Part shown: in pieces, positions 24,230-32,990 of the stretch
Layout: the number at the start of each line of letters is the position of its first letter
Position numbering within the stretch: the stretch's first letter is position 1
NCBI GenBank assembly: GCA_002439875.1
Contig: DJQB01000007.1
Span: forward strand, 1 to 49,360
Reading direction: 5' to 3'
DNA from: Bacteroidales bacterium UBA6397
GTDB taxonomy: Bacteria; Bacteroidota; Bacteroidia; Bacteroidales; UBA932
Length of the DNA: 49,360 bases
Position numbers and translations under genes: made by a program
Notes under the pieces: model-generated
The model's database searches: none
What the model was told of the DNA's origin: nothing
The model's input: only the letters and a program-made list of their open reading frames with translations

Positions 24230-26088
24230 TTGCTCTTGGTTTGCTTCGGGACTCCATTTTTCATACACGACACAAGTTCCGGGAGATATTTCTCATACAC
24301 GTCCGATGGGCAGGCCTTGTGACGGGTACAGATTCCTGCCGCCATGCCGATGACCTCTCCGGCCATTCCTAATGTGGCCATCACGCGGACCGTACCTAAT
24401 GCAACGTGAGACACGCTCATATTCCTTCCTCCGATGAACAGGTTATCGAAGTCCTTTGAATACAAGACTCTGTAAGGTACATGATAAGGTCTTATCCAAG
24501 TGCTCTTGTCTGTGTTGTGACAGTACGATTGCCATTCCCAGCCAGGAAAATGCAGACTGTTGTCAGGACGGGCATAATGCAGGTCAAGCGTCCAGGTCGT
24601 CGTGAAAGAAGCGTCAGGGTACTCGACCTGGTTCCTTATGTCATTTTCGGTCAAGACAAAATCACCCATAATGCGCCTTGATTCCCTCTTTTGAAGAATA
24701 TGGGCGACATCACACAGTTCCAGATTCTTGTAGTCTGAACGATTGTTCTTTAGCCAAGCCCAGTTCCCGAATATGGCTCTCAGCATATTGTCACGGACCA
24801 ACTCCGGCTCAAGGGCGTTGTCTATCTCAAATCCCGTCTCCCATGTCCACTCATAATGCTTCACCGGCACGTTGTACTGTTCCGAGCATTGGATCGCCCA
24901 AGGAATGTCTGACGGGGATGGAAAGGATGAAGGCGACTTGGTTTCCCTTGACGACCAATTCAATGTTCCGCCAAGTTTCTTCTGATCCCCCACCTCCGGT
25001 GCGGAAGGCTCCCCGGCGAATGATCTGGGTTCCCGCCCGATGTGATAATCAGCTCCGAGAAGATAGCCCACTTCTCCATCTCCCGTACAATCAGCGAAAT
25101 AAGCACCTTTGAAGACATATTCCTTCTGAGTCAGAAGATCCTTGCCGGTCACTGATGTCACCGTTCCGTTTTCCGAATCAGTGGCGAACACATGAATATT
25201 ATGGAACACCCTCACGTTTCCGTCCCTCATCAACTCATCGCGCAGGTCCGCCAACTCATCGCGGCTCTTTGTCACAATCGCCGATCCGTTGCCGTTGCCC
25301 ACCCTCTCAATGTTGTAAGCCTGATGATAGGCCTCCGGGATGCCGTTAAGTTCCCGGACTACTCGTCCGATGTTCGGGTACAGGTTATAGCACATCAAAC
25401 CCGACATCGTGACTCCAAGCCAATTGTTGCCCCCGAGCCTCGGCAGGTTGTCAACCAGAACGACATTCAATCCATACCTCGCGGCTGACAAGGCCGTCGC
25501 GCATCCGGCTATGCCTCCGCCCACAACCACAAGATCCGCGTCTTGGATTTCCTCCGGTTCAGTGAGTCCGTGCTGCTCGTTCCGGAACTTTCTCAAAGCG
25601 TCAAAGTCAGATGGAGGGACGGATTTCTTCTTCGAGAAATACACCGCGTCGACACGGCCGTTGAACCCCGTGAGGTCATGCAGCGCCACACGTGTCTTTT
25701 CAGTCAACTCGGCACGCCCGGCGTACTGCCATTCCCACCGGTCACCTTCAACGCCAAGATTCACAGGCAGAGTCTTGCCATTGATTATCACATTGAACGC
25801 ACCAGGACCGTTCCCGTTGTACCAAGGAGATGTCCAATTGTATGTACTCACATACACGTGATAGTTCCCGGGCTCCTCTACCTCGATGTCCGTAAAAGCG
25901 TCCGCGACCGGAAACCCAAGTCCATGGGCATTCAGGTAGGAAGACCCGATCTTGTTGAAAGCCTGATGGTCTACGACCCATCCGCCTCTATGGCCGAAAC
26001 TTTCGGCCTCGACCAAGATCTGAGCGTTCATGGCCAAGGCGGAAAGCAACGGCATGACTGACGTCAATACTGTTTTCAAATATCCCAT
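24226..26088 (-). CDS. Secreted FAD-dependent oxidoreductase with N-terminal carbohydrate-binding-like module
   Basis: A 620-residue exported protein with a signal peptide to about residue 22. Residues 25-150 (ILVEAESFGHRGGWVVD, IEVEEPGNYHVYVSTYNW) look like a beta-sandwich sugar-binding module. A flavin domain of the FAD_oxidored family follows: dinucleotide loop DLVVVGGGIAGCATALSAAR near 185-205, ADCTGDGEVGYLLGADY near 335, and the C-terminal NLFIGGRNMSVSHVALGTVR. Homologues are often labelled xanthan lyase, a label the flavin domain does not support. It starts 12 bp after susD and overlaps the DUF4832-like gene, so it is in the glycan operon. It may oxidise a bound sugar; this is inference. 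Confidence 0.82.
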   Translation of the reverse strand: MGYLKTVLTSVMPLLSALAMNAQILVEAESFGHRGGWVVDHQAFNKIGSSYLNAHGLGFPVADAFTDIEVEEPGNYHVYVSTYNWTSPWYNGNGPGAFNVIINGKTLPVNLGVEGDRWEWQYAGRAELTEKTRVALHDLTGFNGRVDAVYFSKKKSVPPSDFDALRKFRNEQHGLTEPEEIQDADLVVVGGGIAGCATALSAARYGLNVVLVDNLPRLGGNNWLGVTMSGLMCYNLYPNIGRVVRELNGIPEAYHQAYNIERVGNGNGSAIVTKSRDELADLRDELMRDGNVRVFHNIHVFATDSENGTVTSVTGKDLLTQKEYVFKGAYFADCTGDGEVGYLLGADYHIGREPRSFAGEPSAPEVGDQKKLGGTLNWSSRETKSPSSFPSPSDIPWAIQCSEQYNVPVKHYEWTWETGFEIDNALEPELVRDNMLRAIFGNWAWLKNNRSDYKNLELCDVAHILQKRESRRIMGDFVLTENDIRNQVEYPDASFTTTWTLDLHYARPDNSLHFPGWEWQSYCHNTDKSTWIRPYHVPYRVLYSKDFDNLFIGGRNMSVSHVALGTVRVMATLGMAGEVIGMAAGICTRHKACPSDVYEKYLPELVSCMKNGVPKQTKSK

Positions 26089-26100
26089 CTTACAACAAGA

Positions 26101-27783
26101 CTAATAGCCAGGATTGTTAGGTTTCATATTCTCGTTGAGTTGGAGGTCAGTTGTCGGAATAGGCCACAGGTACTGCCTGTCGTTCCAGTTTCTTTCCGAC
26201 AAAGCCATGATCTTGCCCTGTTTCTCAAGTTCAGTGAAATCAGGAAGCCCGTTCTCGTCAATGATCGGGGTAAATGCCCAGAACCAGTCCTTCATATATT
26301 CCTCAGACTTTGACATCGGGTATCTCATGCCATAATTCTTCCTGTTGAGAGAGACGGAAGCCAGTTTCCAACGAACCAGGTCCATATAACGAAGCCCTTC
26401 CATAGCGAATTCCATCCTTCGCTCAATCCTGACAATCCGACGTAACTCAGTCTGGTCCTTGGTTGTGACAGCAGGATATTTGTCGGTCATGTCCTTTGTG
26501 ACTTTATATGCCCTGGACCTCACCGTGTTGATGGCGTCGAGCACACTCTGGTCGATGTCTCCCAGCTCAATCTTCGCCTCGGCGTAGGTTAGGTACATCT
26601 CGGCGAACCTGATGATGATGTAGTCGTTGGCCGCAAGGAATTTTTTCCATGTCTCATCGACTTTCTTTCTCCAGATTAGTCCGTTGAACGAAGCATACTG
26701 CTGGGAAATCCTCGAATCCTTGTTCTTTGTGTCATACTTACCGGTGTCATAATTGTACAGATCCTCGGCAAGCGGTGAAGGATTGTACTCTATCCCAAGA
26801 TAGTTTGATCCGAACCTGACGATGGTTGCCTCACATCTTGGATCACGGTTCTCAAACGGATTGTGTGGGTCAAACTTAGGGGATTTGTCTATCGTAAGTC
26901 CATCGGTGCAAAGGAAACTTGCCAAAAGATCCCATGACGGAGTGTATTGGGCATAACCGCCGAAAAGACGCGGCATATAGTCCCTCGTGGAAAAATGGTT
27001 GATCTTCAACTCCACAGACCTCGGCAGTTTGAAGATAGCCTCATCGTTGTTGGATTCAACAGGAGACGACACAAACATGTCAGAGAAATCCTTGTGCAGA
27101 CTGAAGACACCGCTCTCGATGAGATTCTTCGACACCTCGGCCGCGGTCTTGTAATCACCGATGTAAAGAGCGTGCCTTGCCTTGAATGCCATGGCGGCAT
27201 ATTTCGTGGCCCTTTGTTCTCCAGAATATTTCTCCGGAAGAAGCTTGATCGCCTCGTCAAAGTCTTCGTAAATATGCTGGTTCACTTCGGCTACTGGAGT
27301 TCTGCCGTAAGCGAAAGCCTGATCGATTGTCAGGACATCATCTACATAAGGCACATCACCGAATTTTTCCGTGAGCCTTGAATATGCGCACGCCCTCAAG
27401 AATCTGGCCTCCGCGATGAACCTGTCGTACTTAGCCTTCGACAAACCGTTGTCCAAAGCCCTGGATGAATATTTCAGAATCGAAGTGGCACGGCATATCA
27501 ACTTGTACTGGGTACTCCAATAGTCCGTGACGACACCAGTCTGGCCATTGAGAGTTCCATCCAGGACAGCGCCCGTCTTGTCGCGTTGTGTATAGTCATC
27601 CGTCCAGCTCTCATCGTCAACAGGCCAGAAAGGAGCGCGGTACAAATCCCTTAAGGCCATCACAATCTCGTCCTCATTCGAATACCAATTGCCAGAGGAG
27701 CCGGATGACAATGGATTCAGATCCAGATTCTGGCATGCGGTCATAAAGAACGCAAGAATAATCACCAATATATTGTTTTTCAT
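26101..27783 (-). CDS. SusD/RagB-family outer-membrane glycan-binding lipoprotein (locus A)
   Basis: 560 residues from ATG 27783, which gives a lipoprotein signal MKNNILVIILAFFMTACQN with the lipid cysteine at 17. An in-frame ATG at 27795, immediately after the susC stop, is also possible but puts four residues before the signal. The SusD helical repeats are visible: ARFLRACAYSRLTEKFGDVPYV near residues 125-145, VAEVNQHIYEDFDEAIKLLP near 170, and IRFAEMYLTYAEAKIELGD near 390. The C-terminal RIVRIERRMEFAMEGLRYMDLVRW is diagnostic. SusD proteins sit as a lid on their SusC partner and capture glycan. The gene abuts susC. Confidence 0.95.
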   Translation of the reverse strand: MKNNILVIILAFFMTACQNLDLNPLSSGSSGNWYSNEDEIVMALRDLYRAPFWPVDDESWTDDYTQRDKTGAVLDGTLNGQTGVVTDYWSTQYKLICRATSILKYSSRALDNGLSKAKYDRFIAEARFLRACAYSRLTEKFGDVPYVDDVLTIDQAFAYGRTPVAEVNQHIYEDFDEAIKLLPEKYSGEQRATKYAAMAFKARHALYIGDYKTAAEVSKNLIESGVFSLHKDFSDMFVSSPVESNNDEAIFKLPRSVELKINHFSTRDYMPRLFGGYAQYTPSWDLLASFLCTDGLTIDKSPKFDPHNPFENRDPRCEATIVRFGSNYLGIEYNPSPLAEDLYNYDTGKYDTKNKDSRISQQYASFNGLIWRKKVDETWKKFLAANDYIIIRFAEMYLTYAEAKIELGDIDQSVLDAINTVRSRAYKVTKDMTDKYPAVTTKDQTELRRIVRIERRMEFAMEGLRYMDLVRWKLASVSLNRKNYGMRYPMSKSEEYMKDWFWAFTPIIDENGLPDFTELEKQGKIMALSERNWNDRQYLWPIPTTDLQLNENMKPNNPGY

Positions 27784-27795
27784 TTTGTCAATCAT

Positions 27796-30700
27796 TTAAA
27801 AAGTTACGGATATTCCTCCCATTACTGATGTTGTGATCGGATAATAGATGCCACCGGCCTCCGGATCCCACCCCTTAGGATAACCATTGATACAGAAAAG
27901 ATCACTGGCCGACGCATATACCCTTATCTTCTTCACGAATCCTCCGAAAGCCTTGTTTGTAAGGTTTTCCGGCAAAGAATAGCCCAAAGTCACATTCTTG
28001 AGCCGCAGGTATCGCCCGTTGAAAAGCCAGTAATCCGACATCGCATAATTGTTCGACGCGCTCTTGCTGGACAATCTCGGGTACAAGGCCGAAGCGTTCT
28101 CCTCGTCGGTGTTCGTTGAACTCCAATAATTGCCTTTCAGGATGGCCGGAGCGTTCAACCAATTGTTCTGCAAAGGTTCGATCATGGTCCTTGTCATACG
28201 TACATTCTGCTTGCCTACACCCTGAAGCATCATGGAAAAATCAATCCCCTTCCAACCAAGTCCGATCTGAAGTCCGTAGGTGTAACGAGGCAGCGAGCCT
28301 CCCAGCTTGACTCTATCATATTCAGGAGATATCTTCCCGTCCGGAACCCCGTCCGGTCCTGAAATGTCCTTGTATTTTATGTCGCCAACCTTGACGTTCG
28401 CATTAGTCTTCGGGGATGCCGCAAGATCCTCCTCCGACAGGAACAGACCATCGCTCAGGTAGCCGTACCACTCATTGAACTGGCCACCTTCAAGATTCAC
28501 AAGAGACACCTCCGAGCCTATGTCCTGTCCTTTCAGATATGTGATTTTGGAGATGAAATCCGAAAGGTTGGCTGAAAACGACCAATTGAAGTCTCCGGAA
28601 TAATCACGATAACCGATCTCGACCTCGAATCCGTTGGTCCTCATCGTACCGGCGTTGACCTTCGGATCACTGTAGCCTATGTACCTTGGAATGGTGAGTT
28701 CCATCAGCATGTCCTCGGTCATCTTTTTGTAGACATCGGCGTTGACCCAGATTTTATTGTCAAGGAAAGCCGCCTCGACACCGACGTTCCACGTTTTTGT
28801 TGTCTCCCAGGTTATGTCCTCGACCGCGTAGTTCCACTGTGCGGCGCTCGCGAAAGTCTCAGGCCCTTTCTGACCATACAACAGAGCCTCGCTGACGTTG
28901 ATGGCGGCCTGATAAGGGAAGGTTGAGCCTATCTGCTCGTTTCCAAGTGTTCCGTACGACGCTTTCAATTTGATCAACGATATCCAGTCCTGACGCAATT
29001 GCTTGAAGAAAGGTTCTTCTGTCAGGACATAACCCACCGAAGCTGATGGGAAATTTCCCCAACGGTATTTCCGGGAGAATCTCGAGGAGCCGTCACGTCT
29101 GAAGTTGACCTGAACCAAATAACGTCCGTCATAGTTATACATCAGACGACCGAAGAAAGAACGGTAAGCGTTATGGTCCGCATTTCCGGACATATCCTGA
29201 TAACTGCTGTTTCCCCTGTCAAGATAAGGGAAGGATGTCATGGCGAAACGGTCTCTCATCGCCGTGAGGCTTTCTGAGAAATTGTAGAAACTCTCGTAGC
29301 CGGCCATGGCTGAGACTGAGTGACTGCCGAATGACTTGTCATAATTGGCGACAAGCTGGTAAGTGGAGTCGTAGAAATCATCGCGTCTTTCGGTCAGGTT
29401 GGTATAGACATGGCCACTCATCGGCTTAGGGTTGTCCGGATAGTCATAATCCGTGTAAGTCAAAGCCTTTGAAAACTTTTTGGCTTTGTTGAAGTAGAAG
29501 TTGTATGAAGCCACGGCGGAGACCTTAAAGCCGTCAAACGGTCTGAAGTCTATGCTCGCCTTGCCACTTGCGTTGTTATACCAAGATGTGTGGGTTCCTC
29601 CGTCATAAAGACGCGGGAATATGTTGCCTCCATCTTTCACATCAGCGTATCTCCCGTCACTCCACTTGATGGCGTAAATCGGCGGTATCATCCTGGAAGA
29701 CCAAGGCGCGTCGATCGGAGACACCGACTCGGATCGCTTGAGATTCAGATCCAGATGGGCGCCAAGATATTTATTGATGTTGATGTCGTTGTTGATCCGG
29801 ATCATGAAACGTTGGAAAGTCTTGTTGACATAAAGAGCGTCTGACTTGTCGTAGCGGAGAGACGCCTTTGTCCTCACCGTCTTGTTTCCCGCCGTGATCA
29901 GAAGAGAATGTGTCTGATGTGACGTGGACTTTTTGAAGGCGGCGTTCTGCCAGTCCGCGATAGGGTACCTGTCCGGATCAGACTCGTTCAATGTAAGATA
30001 ATCAGTCACCAGATCTTCTGGATATGTCTGCCACATCCCGGCTGAGGGATTGTCGTTGTAGCGAAGCTCATTGGCCATCTTCATATAGTCAACCGCCCCT
30101 ACATATTCAGGCAACTCGGTCGGGAACTCCAGATTATACTCATAACTGTAGTTCAAATCCAGAGAGGATTCCTTGGCTCGCTTGGTCGTGATGACAATCA
30201 CACCGGAAGCCGCACGCGCGCCGTAGATAGAAGCAGACGCGGCATCCTTAAGCACAGTGATCGATTCTACATCATTCGGATTGACAAGATCGATCTTGGC
30301 AGGAACTCCATCAACGATGACCAGAGGGCTCGCATTGCTTATGGACGTGATTCCACGCACACGGAGGGTACCGCTGTTTTCCGGATCTCCACCTGAGCGT
30401 GTCACAAGCAGACCAGGAGTCGCTCCCTGAAGCGCCAATGAAAGATTGGTCGTCTTTCTGGACTCAACGTCTTTGCCGCTGATGACAGATGTCGCACCGG
30501 TCAAGTCCTTTCTTTTCATGGTTCCATAACCGATCACCACAACCTCGTCAAGGGCTTCCTTGTCCTCCTGAAGGACAACAGAAAGCGATGTCCTGCCTTT
30601 CACGGCCACATTCCGAGTCCGGAATCCCATAAAACTGACGTTCAGGGAAGCCATGGCACCGACTCCAATCTCAAACTTACCATCAGAGTCTGTAATGGTT

Positions 30701-31113
30701 CCGTTGTTCCGTGATCCGCTTTCCTGAACATAGGCGCCGGCCACCGGCGCCCCATTCTCATCTGTCACGACACCTTGGATCCTGACAAGTCCATCCGCCG
30801 CTGCCTTTCTTTCCCTCAGATAGATTTTGTTGTCACGAATCTCGTAGACCGTCTCCGTACCGGAGAACAGTTCATCCATGACATCCTTCAATCCGGCGTT
30901 TTTCACGTTGATGGTCACCTTACGGTTCATGTCCATAGTCTGGTTGCTGTAGACCATACGCAGACTGGTCTGTCGCTGGATGGACCCCAACACGGTCTCG
31001 ATTCCGGTGTCCTTGCAGTTCAAGGTCACCTTTTGAGCCATCGCAGGAATCAGGCTCGCAGAGACCAACAAGACTGCGATCACTGCGGCCACTCTTTTTG
31101 AAATACTCTTCAT
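27796..31113 (-). CDS. SusC/RagA TonB-dependent outer-membrane transporter with N-terminal STN domain (locus A)
   Basis: A 1105-residue outer-membrane importer. Signal peptide 1-26; STN (secretin/TonB N-terminal) domain about 27-105, starting KVTLNCKDTGIETVLGSIQR; carboxypeptidase-regulatory-like domain about 112-190; plug about 200-310 with the DVESITVLKDAASASIYGAR block; then a 22-strand-type barrel ending in GGISVTF. The STN domain is the part that signals to FecR in trans-envelope regulation, and a FecR/ECF pair lies immediately upstream. The leader between fecR and this start holds a bipartite element also found before the ECF gene, and a 10-bp inverted repeat. The transported glycan is unknown. 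Confidence 0.96.
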   Translation of the reverse strand: MKSISKRVAAVIAVLLVSASLIPAMAQKVTLNCKDTGIETVLGSIQRQTSLRMVYSNQTMDMNRKVTINVKNAGLKDVMDELFSGTETVYEIRDNKIYLRERKAAADGLVRIQGVVTDENGAPVAGAYVQESGSRNNGTITDSDGKFEIGVGAMASLNVSFMGFRTRNVAVKGRTSLSVVLQEDKEALDEVVVIGYGTMKRKDLTGATSVISGKDVESRKTTNLSLALQGATPGLLVTRSGGDPENSGTLRVRGITSISNASPLVIVDGVPAKIDLVNPNDVESITVLKDAASASIYGARAASGVIVITTKRAKESSLDLNYSYEYNLEFPTELPEYVGAVDYMKMANELRYNDNPSAGMWQTYPEDLVTDYLTLNESDPDRYPIADWQNAAFKKSTSHQTHSLLITAGNKTVRTKASLRYDKSDALYVNKTFQRFMIRINNDININKYLGAHLDLNLKRSESVSPIDAPWSSRMIPPIYAIKWSDGRYADVKDGGNIFPRLYDGGTHTSWYNNASGKASIDFRPFDGFKVSAVASYNFYFNKAKKFSKALTYTDYDYPDNPKPMSGHVYTNLTERRDDFYDSTYQLVANYDKSFGSHSVSAMAGYESFYNFSESLTAMRDRFAMTSFPYLDRGNSSYQDMSGNADHNAYRSFFGRLMYNYDGRYLVQVNFRRDGSSRFSRKYRWGNFPSASVGYVLTEEPFFKQLRQDWISLIKLKASYGTLGNEQIGSTFPYQAAINVSEALLYGQKGPETFASAAQWNYAVEDITWETTKTWNVGVEAAFLDNKIWVNADVYKKMTEDMLMELTIPRYIGYSDPKVNAGTMRTNGFEVEIGYRDYSGDFNWSFSANLSDFISKITYLKGQDIGSEVSLVNLEGGQFNEWYGYLSDGLFLSEEDLAASPKTNANVKVGDIKYKDISGPDGVPDGKISPEYDRVKLGGSLPRYTYGLQIGLGWKGIDFSMMLQGVGKQNVRMTRTMIEPLQNNWLNAPAILKGNYWSSTNTDEENASALYPRLSSKSASNNYAMSDYWLFNGRYLRLKNVTLGYSLPENLTNKAFGGFVKKIRVYASASDLFCINGYPKGWDPEAGGIYYPITTSVMGGISVTF

Positions 31114-31118
31114 TTTGC

Positions 31119-31158
31119 TAATAATATTTTAATTGGTTATTTCATTTTAATATTATTA
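31119..31158. repeat. 10-bp inverted repeat in the susC leader
   Basis: TAATAATATT (31119-31128) and AATATTATTA (31149-31158) are exact reverse complements separated by 20 nt. The upstream arm abuts the ECF-type element, so it may be an operator or an RNA hairpin near the susC start; role unknown. Confidence 0.5.
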
Positions 31159-31184
31159 ACACTTGCAAGCCCGAAAAGTATTAT
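31158..31184 (-). promoter_or_regulatory. Candidate ECF-sigma-dependent promoter of susC (locus A)
   Basis: On the minus strand this reads ATAATACTTT-N9-CAAGTGTT, then ATAATA. The same two blocks with the same 9-nt gap stand upstream of the ECF sigma gene (32876-32902). It lies 44 bp before the susC ATG. The shared element is the expected layout for an autoregulated ECF sigma that also drives its cognate susC. Confidence 0.7.
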
Positions 31185-31234
31185 CGCGGCCATTCTATTT
31201 TCTTCTCATTGCCTCATCGGGAGCCAATGAACGA

Positions 31235-32251
31235 CTAATCAACGGTAGAGGCAACCTGCCATCTCCCGTTTCCACATTCATGAAAAGAAACATAGGAGAC
31301 AGTCTCGATGTCTTTCAACACGTCCTTGACTGGGGTGCTGTCAGGGAAAGACAAGGTGAATCTGCCGTCCAACACTTTCGGATCCTTCACGTCAAAAGAG
31401 ACTCCATACTGGCGCTCAAGCGTGTGCAGTATCTCGTCAAGCGACGCCATGCTGAAACACTGCCGGTTCTCCCGCCAAGACGAAACCGGCTCCATGTCGA
31501 TTGGACGGCTGATTCTGCAATCACCGGTGATTCTATTATATTCAGCGGATTCGCCAGGCTTGAGACTATAGTTCAAGAGTCTGTGGTCGTCAAGTAAGAC
31601 CGAACCTTCTTCAAGGGTCACGCGTACAGGTTCTTGACGATAGGCCTTGATGTTGAAGCGTGTACCGGTAACCATGACGTCAAGATTGTCGGACTCCACA
31701 GTAAAAGGCCGCCCCGAATCCTTTGCTACAGAGAAATATGCTTCACCCTCTAGTTTCACACGTCTGCTGAAAAGTCCGAACCTTGTCGGATATGTAAGTT
31801 TGGACATCGAGTTGAGCATTACAGAAGTCCCGTCAGACAATAACACCTGCATTCTTTCCCCGACCGGAACCTCCACATTCGAGTACATCACAGGAGCAAA
31901 CAACTTCATTCTAGCCGTCAGAAACACAAGCGATGACAGAGCCAGCACCAACGGAACAACCAACGAAGCCGCAACCATGATTCCGAGACGGCTCCTTTTC
32001 TTTTCCTGACGGATCCCGCTAAGCAAGCGTTCCTTCATGCGCGTCTGGGTTTCATCATCTTCATGTGAGGCTGTACACATGTCAGCCTCCGATATTTTTT
32101 TCCAATCCTCAGACATTCGGGCTGACAGACACTCCTGCCCTTCATCGGTTGAAAACCAGTTGGCGACCTCACGAGCCTCCTCAGCCGACGCCTGATTATC
32201 CAGCACCCGTGAAACCAGTCTTTCATCATACTCTTTTCTCATCGCTTCCAT
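31235..32251 (-). CDS. FecR-family anti-sigma factor
   Basis: 338 residues. The N-terminal 85 form a cytoplasmic helical anti-sigma domain (LVSRVLDNQASAEEAREVANWF). One transmembrane helix follows (about 89-112, LGIMVAASLVVPLVLALSSL), then a periplasmic FecR domain (VPVGERMQVLLSDGTSVMLNSMSKLTYP, LEGEAYFSVAKDSGRPFTV). The C-terminal DUF4974 domain has ILHTLERQYGVSFDVKDP. FecR holds the ECF sigma at the membrane and releases it when the STN domain of a substrate-loaded SusC touches the DUF4974 region. It starts 25 bp after the ECF gene and is co-transcribed with it. Length and order are standard. Confidence 0.94.
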   Translation of the reverse strand: MEAMRKEYDERLVSRVLDNQASAEEAREVANWFSTDEGQECLSARMSEDWKKISEADMCTASHEDDETQTRMKERLLSGIRQEKKRSRLGIMVAASLVVPLVLALSSLVFLTARMKLFAPVMYSNVEVPVGERMQVLLSDGTSVMLNSMSKLTYPTRFGLFSRRVKLEGEAYFSVAKDSGRPFTVESDNLDVMVTGTRFNIKAYRQEPVRVTLEEGSVLLDDHRLLNYSLKPGESAEYNRITGDCRISRPIDMEPVSSWRENRQCFSMASLDEILHTLERQYGVSFDVKDPKVLDGRFTLSFPDSTPVKDVLKDIETVSYVSFHECGNGRWQVASTVD

Positions 32252-32276
32252 TATGTATCATTTTTTATCAACATCG

Positions 32277-32843
32277 TCAAAATTCCAATAAGAACACTAT
32301 CAGCAAGAATCCGAGAATATTCTTTTTCAATATTTTAATAGCTTGATTATAATGAACTTTTACCGTCGGCACGCTAATATTCATGACCTTGGCTATTTCT
32401 TTGTTTGACATTCCTTTCATCAGTTTGAGCAAGCAGATTTCCCTTTTTCTTTCCGGAAGATCTGATATTCCGGAAAGCAAGCGCCGCCATTCATTCCGTC
32501 TTTCAATCTCGTTTATCAACCTCCCGTCATCCTCTTCTGTCTGAGCCAAGGCATAATTAGCCTCAATCACTATGGTGCGATGCCGCAATTCGTTGAGTAT
32601 GTGATTCTTCATAATCGTATATAGAAGATTGAACACATCCTCATCTAAACTGACACGGTTCCTCTTCATCCATAATCTCATAAATGTATGTTGCACTGCA
32701 TCCTCAGCATCCTCCTCGGATTTAAGAAAACGGTAGGCGAAAGAGTACAGAGCCCTTCCATACAGGTTGAATATCCTAGCATAGGCATTCTCAGTTCCCT
32801 TCTTCAATTCCGCAAGCAATATGTTATCAATTTTAATGTGCAT
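32277..32843 (-). CDS. ECF RNA polymerase sigma factor
   Basis: 188 residues. Sigma region 2 is clear (FNLYGRALYSFAYRFLKS then EEDAEDAVQHTFMRLWMK, residues about 23-60). Region 4 has the helix-turn-helix KGMSNKEIAKVMNISVPTVK followed by VHYNQAIKILKK. The last 14 residues (ILGFLLIVFLLEF) are strongly hydrophobic, which may help contact FecR or the membrane. Linked to FecR and an STN-type SusC, it should activate the downstream operon in response to glycan. An element shared with the susC promoter lies 32 bp before its ATG, suggesting autoregulation. The start is the first ATG after that element. Confidence 0.94.
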   Translation of the reverse strand: MHIKIDNILLAELKKGTENAYARIFNLYGRALYSFAYRFLKSEEDAEDAVQHTFMRLWMKRNRVSLDEDVFNLLYTIMKNHILNELRHRTIVIEANYALAQTEEDDGRLINEIERRNEWRRLLSGISDLPERKREICLLKLMKGMSNKEIAKVMNISVPTVKVHYNQAIKILKKNILGFLLIVFLLEF

Positions 32844-32875
32844 TATGTGTTACTATAAATACCATAATTATTATA

Positions 32876-32902
32876 AACACTTGAGGATAGAGAAAGTATT
32901 AT
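32876..32902 (-). promoter_or_regulatory. Candidate autoregulated promoter of the ECF sigma gene
   Basis: Minus strand ATAATACTTT-N9-CAAGTGTT followed by TATAATA, matching the susC element base for base in both blocks. A TTGAGG/CCTCAA pair brackets the spacer region. It lies 32 bp before the ATG. Confidence 0.7.
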
Positions 32903-32990
32903 ACCTCAATGAGAAAAATTAAGGTGTAAAAAGAGGGTGACCAAAAGTATTTGATCATCCTCCTTCACCGTCACTTCTCCTTAAATGCCG

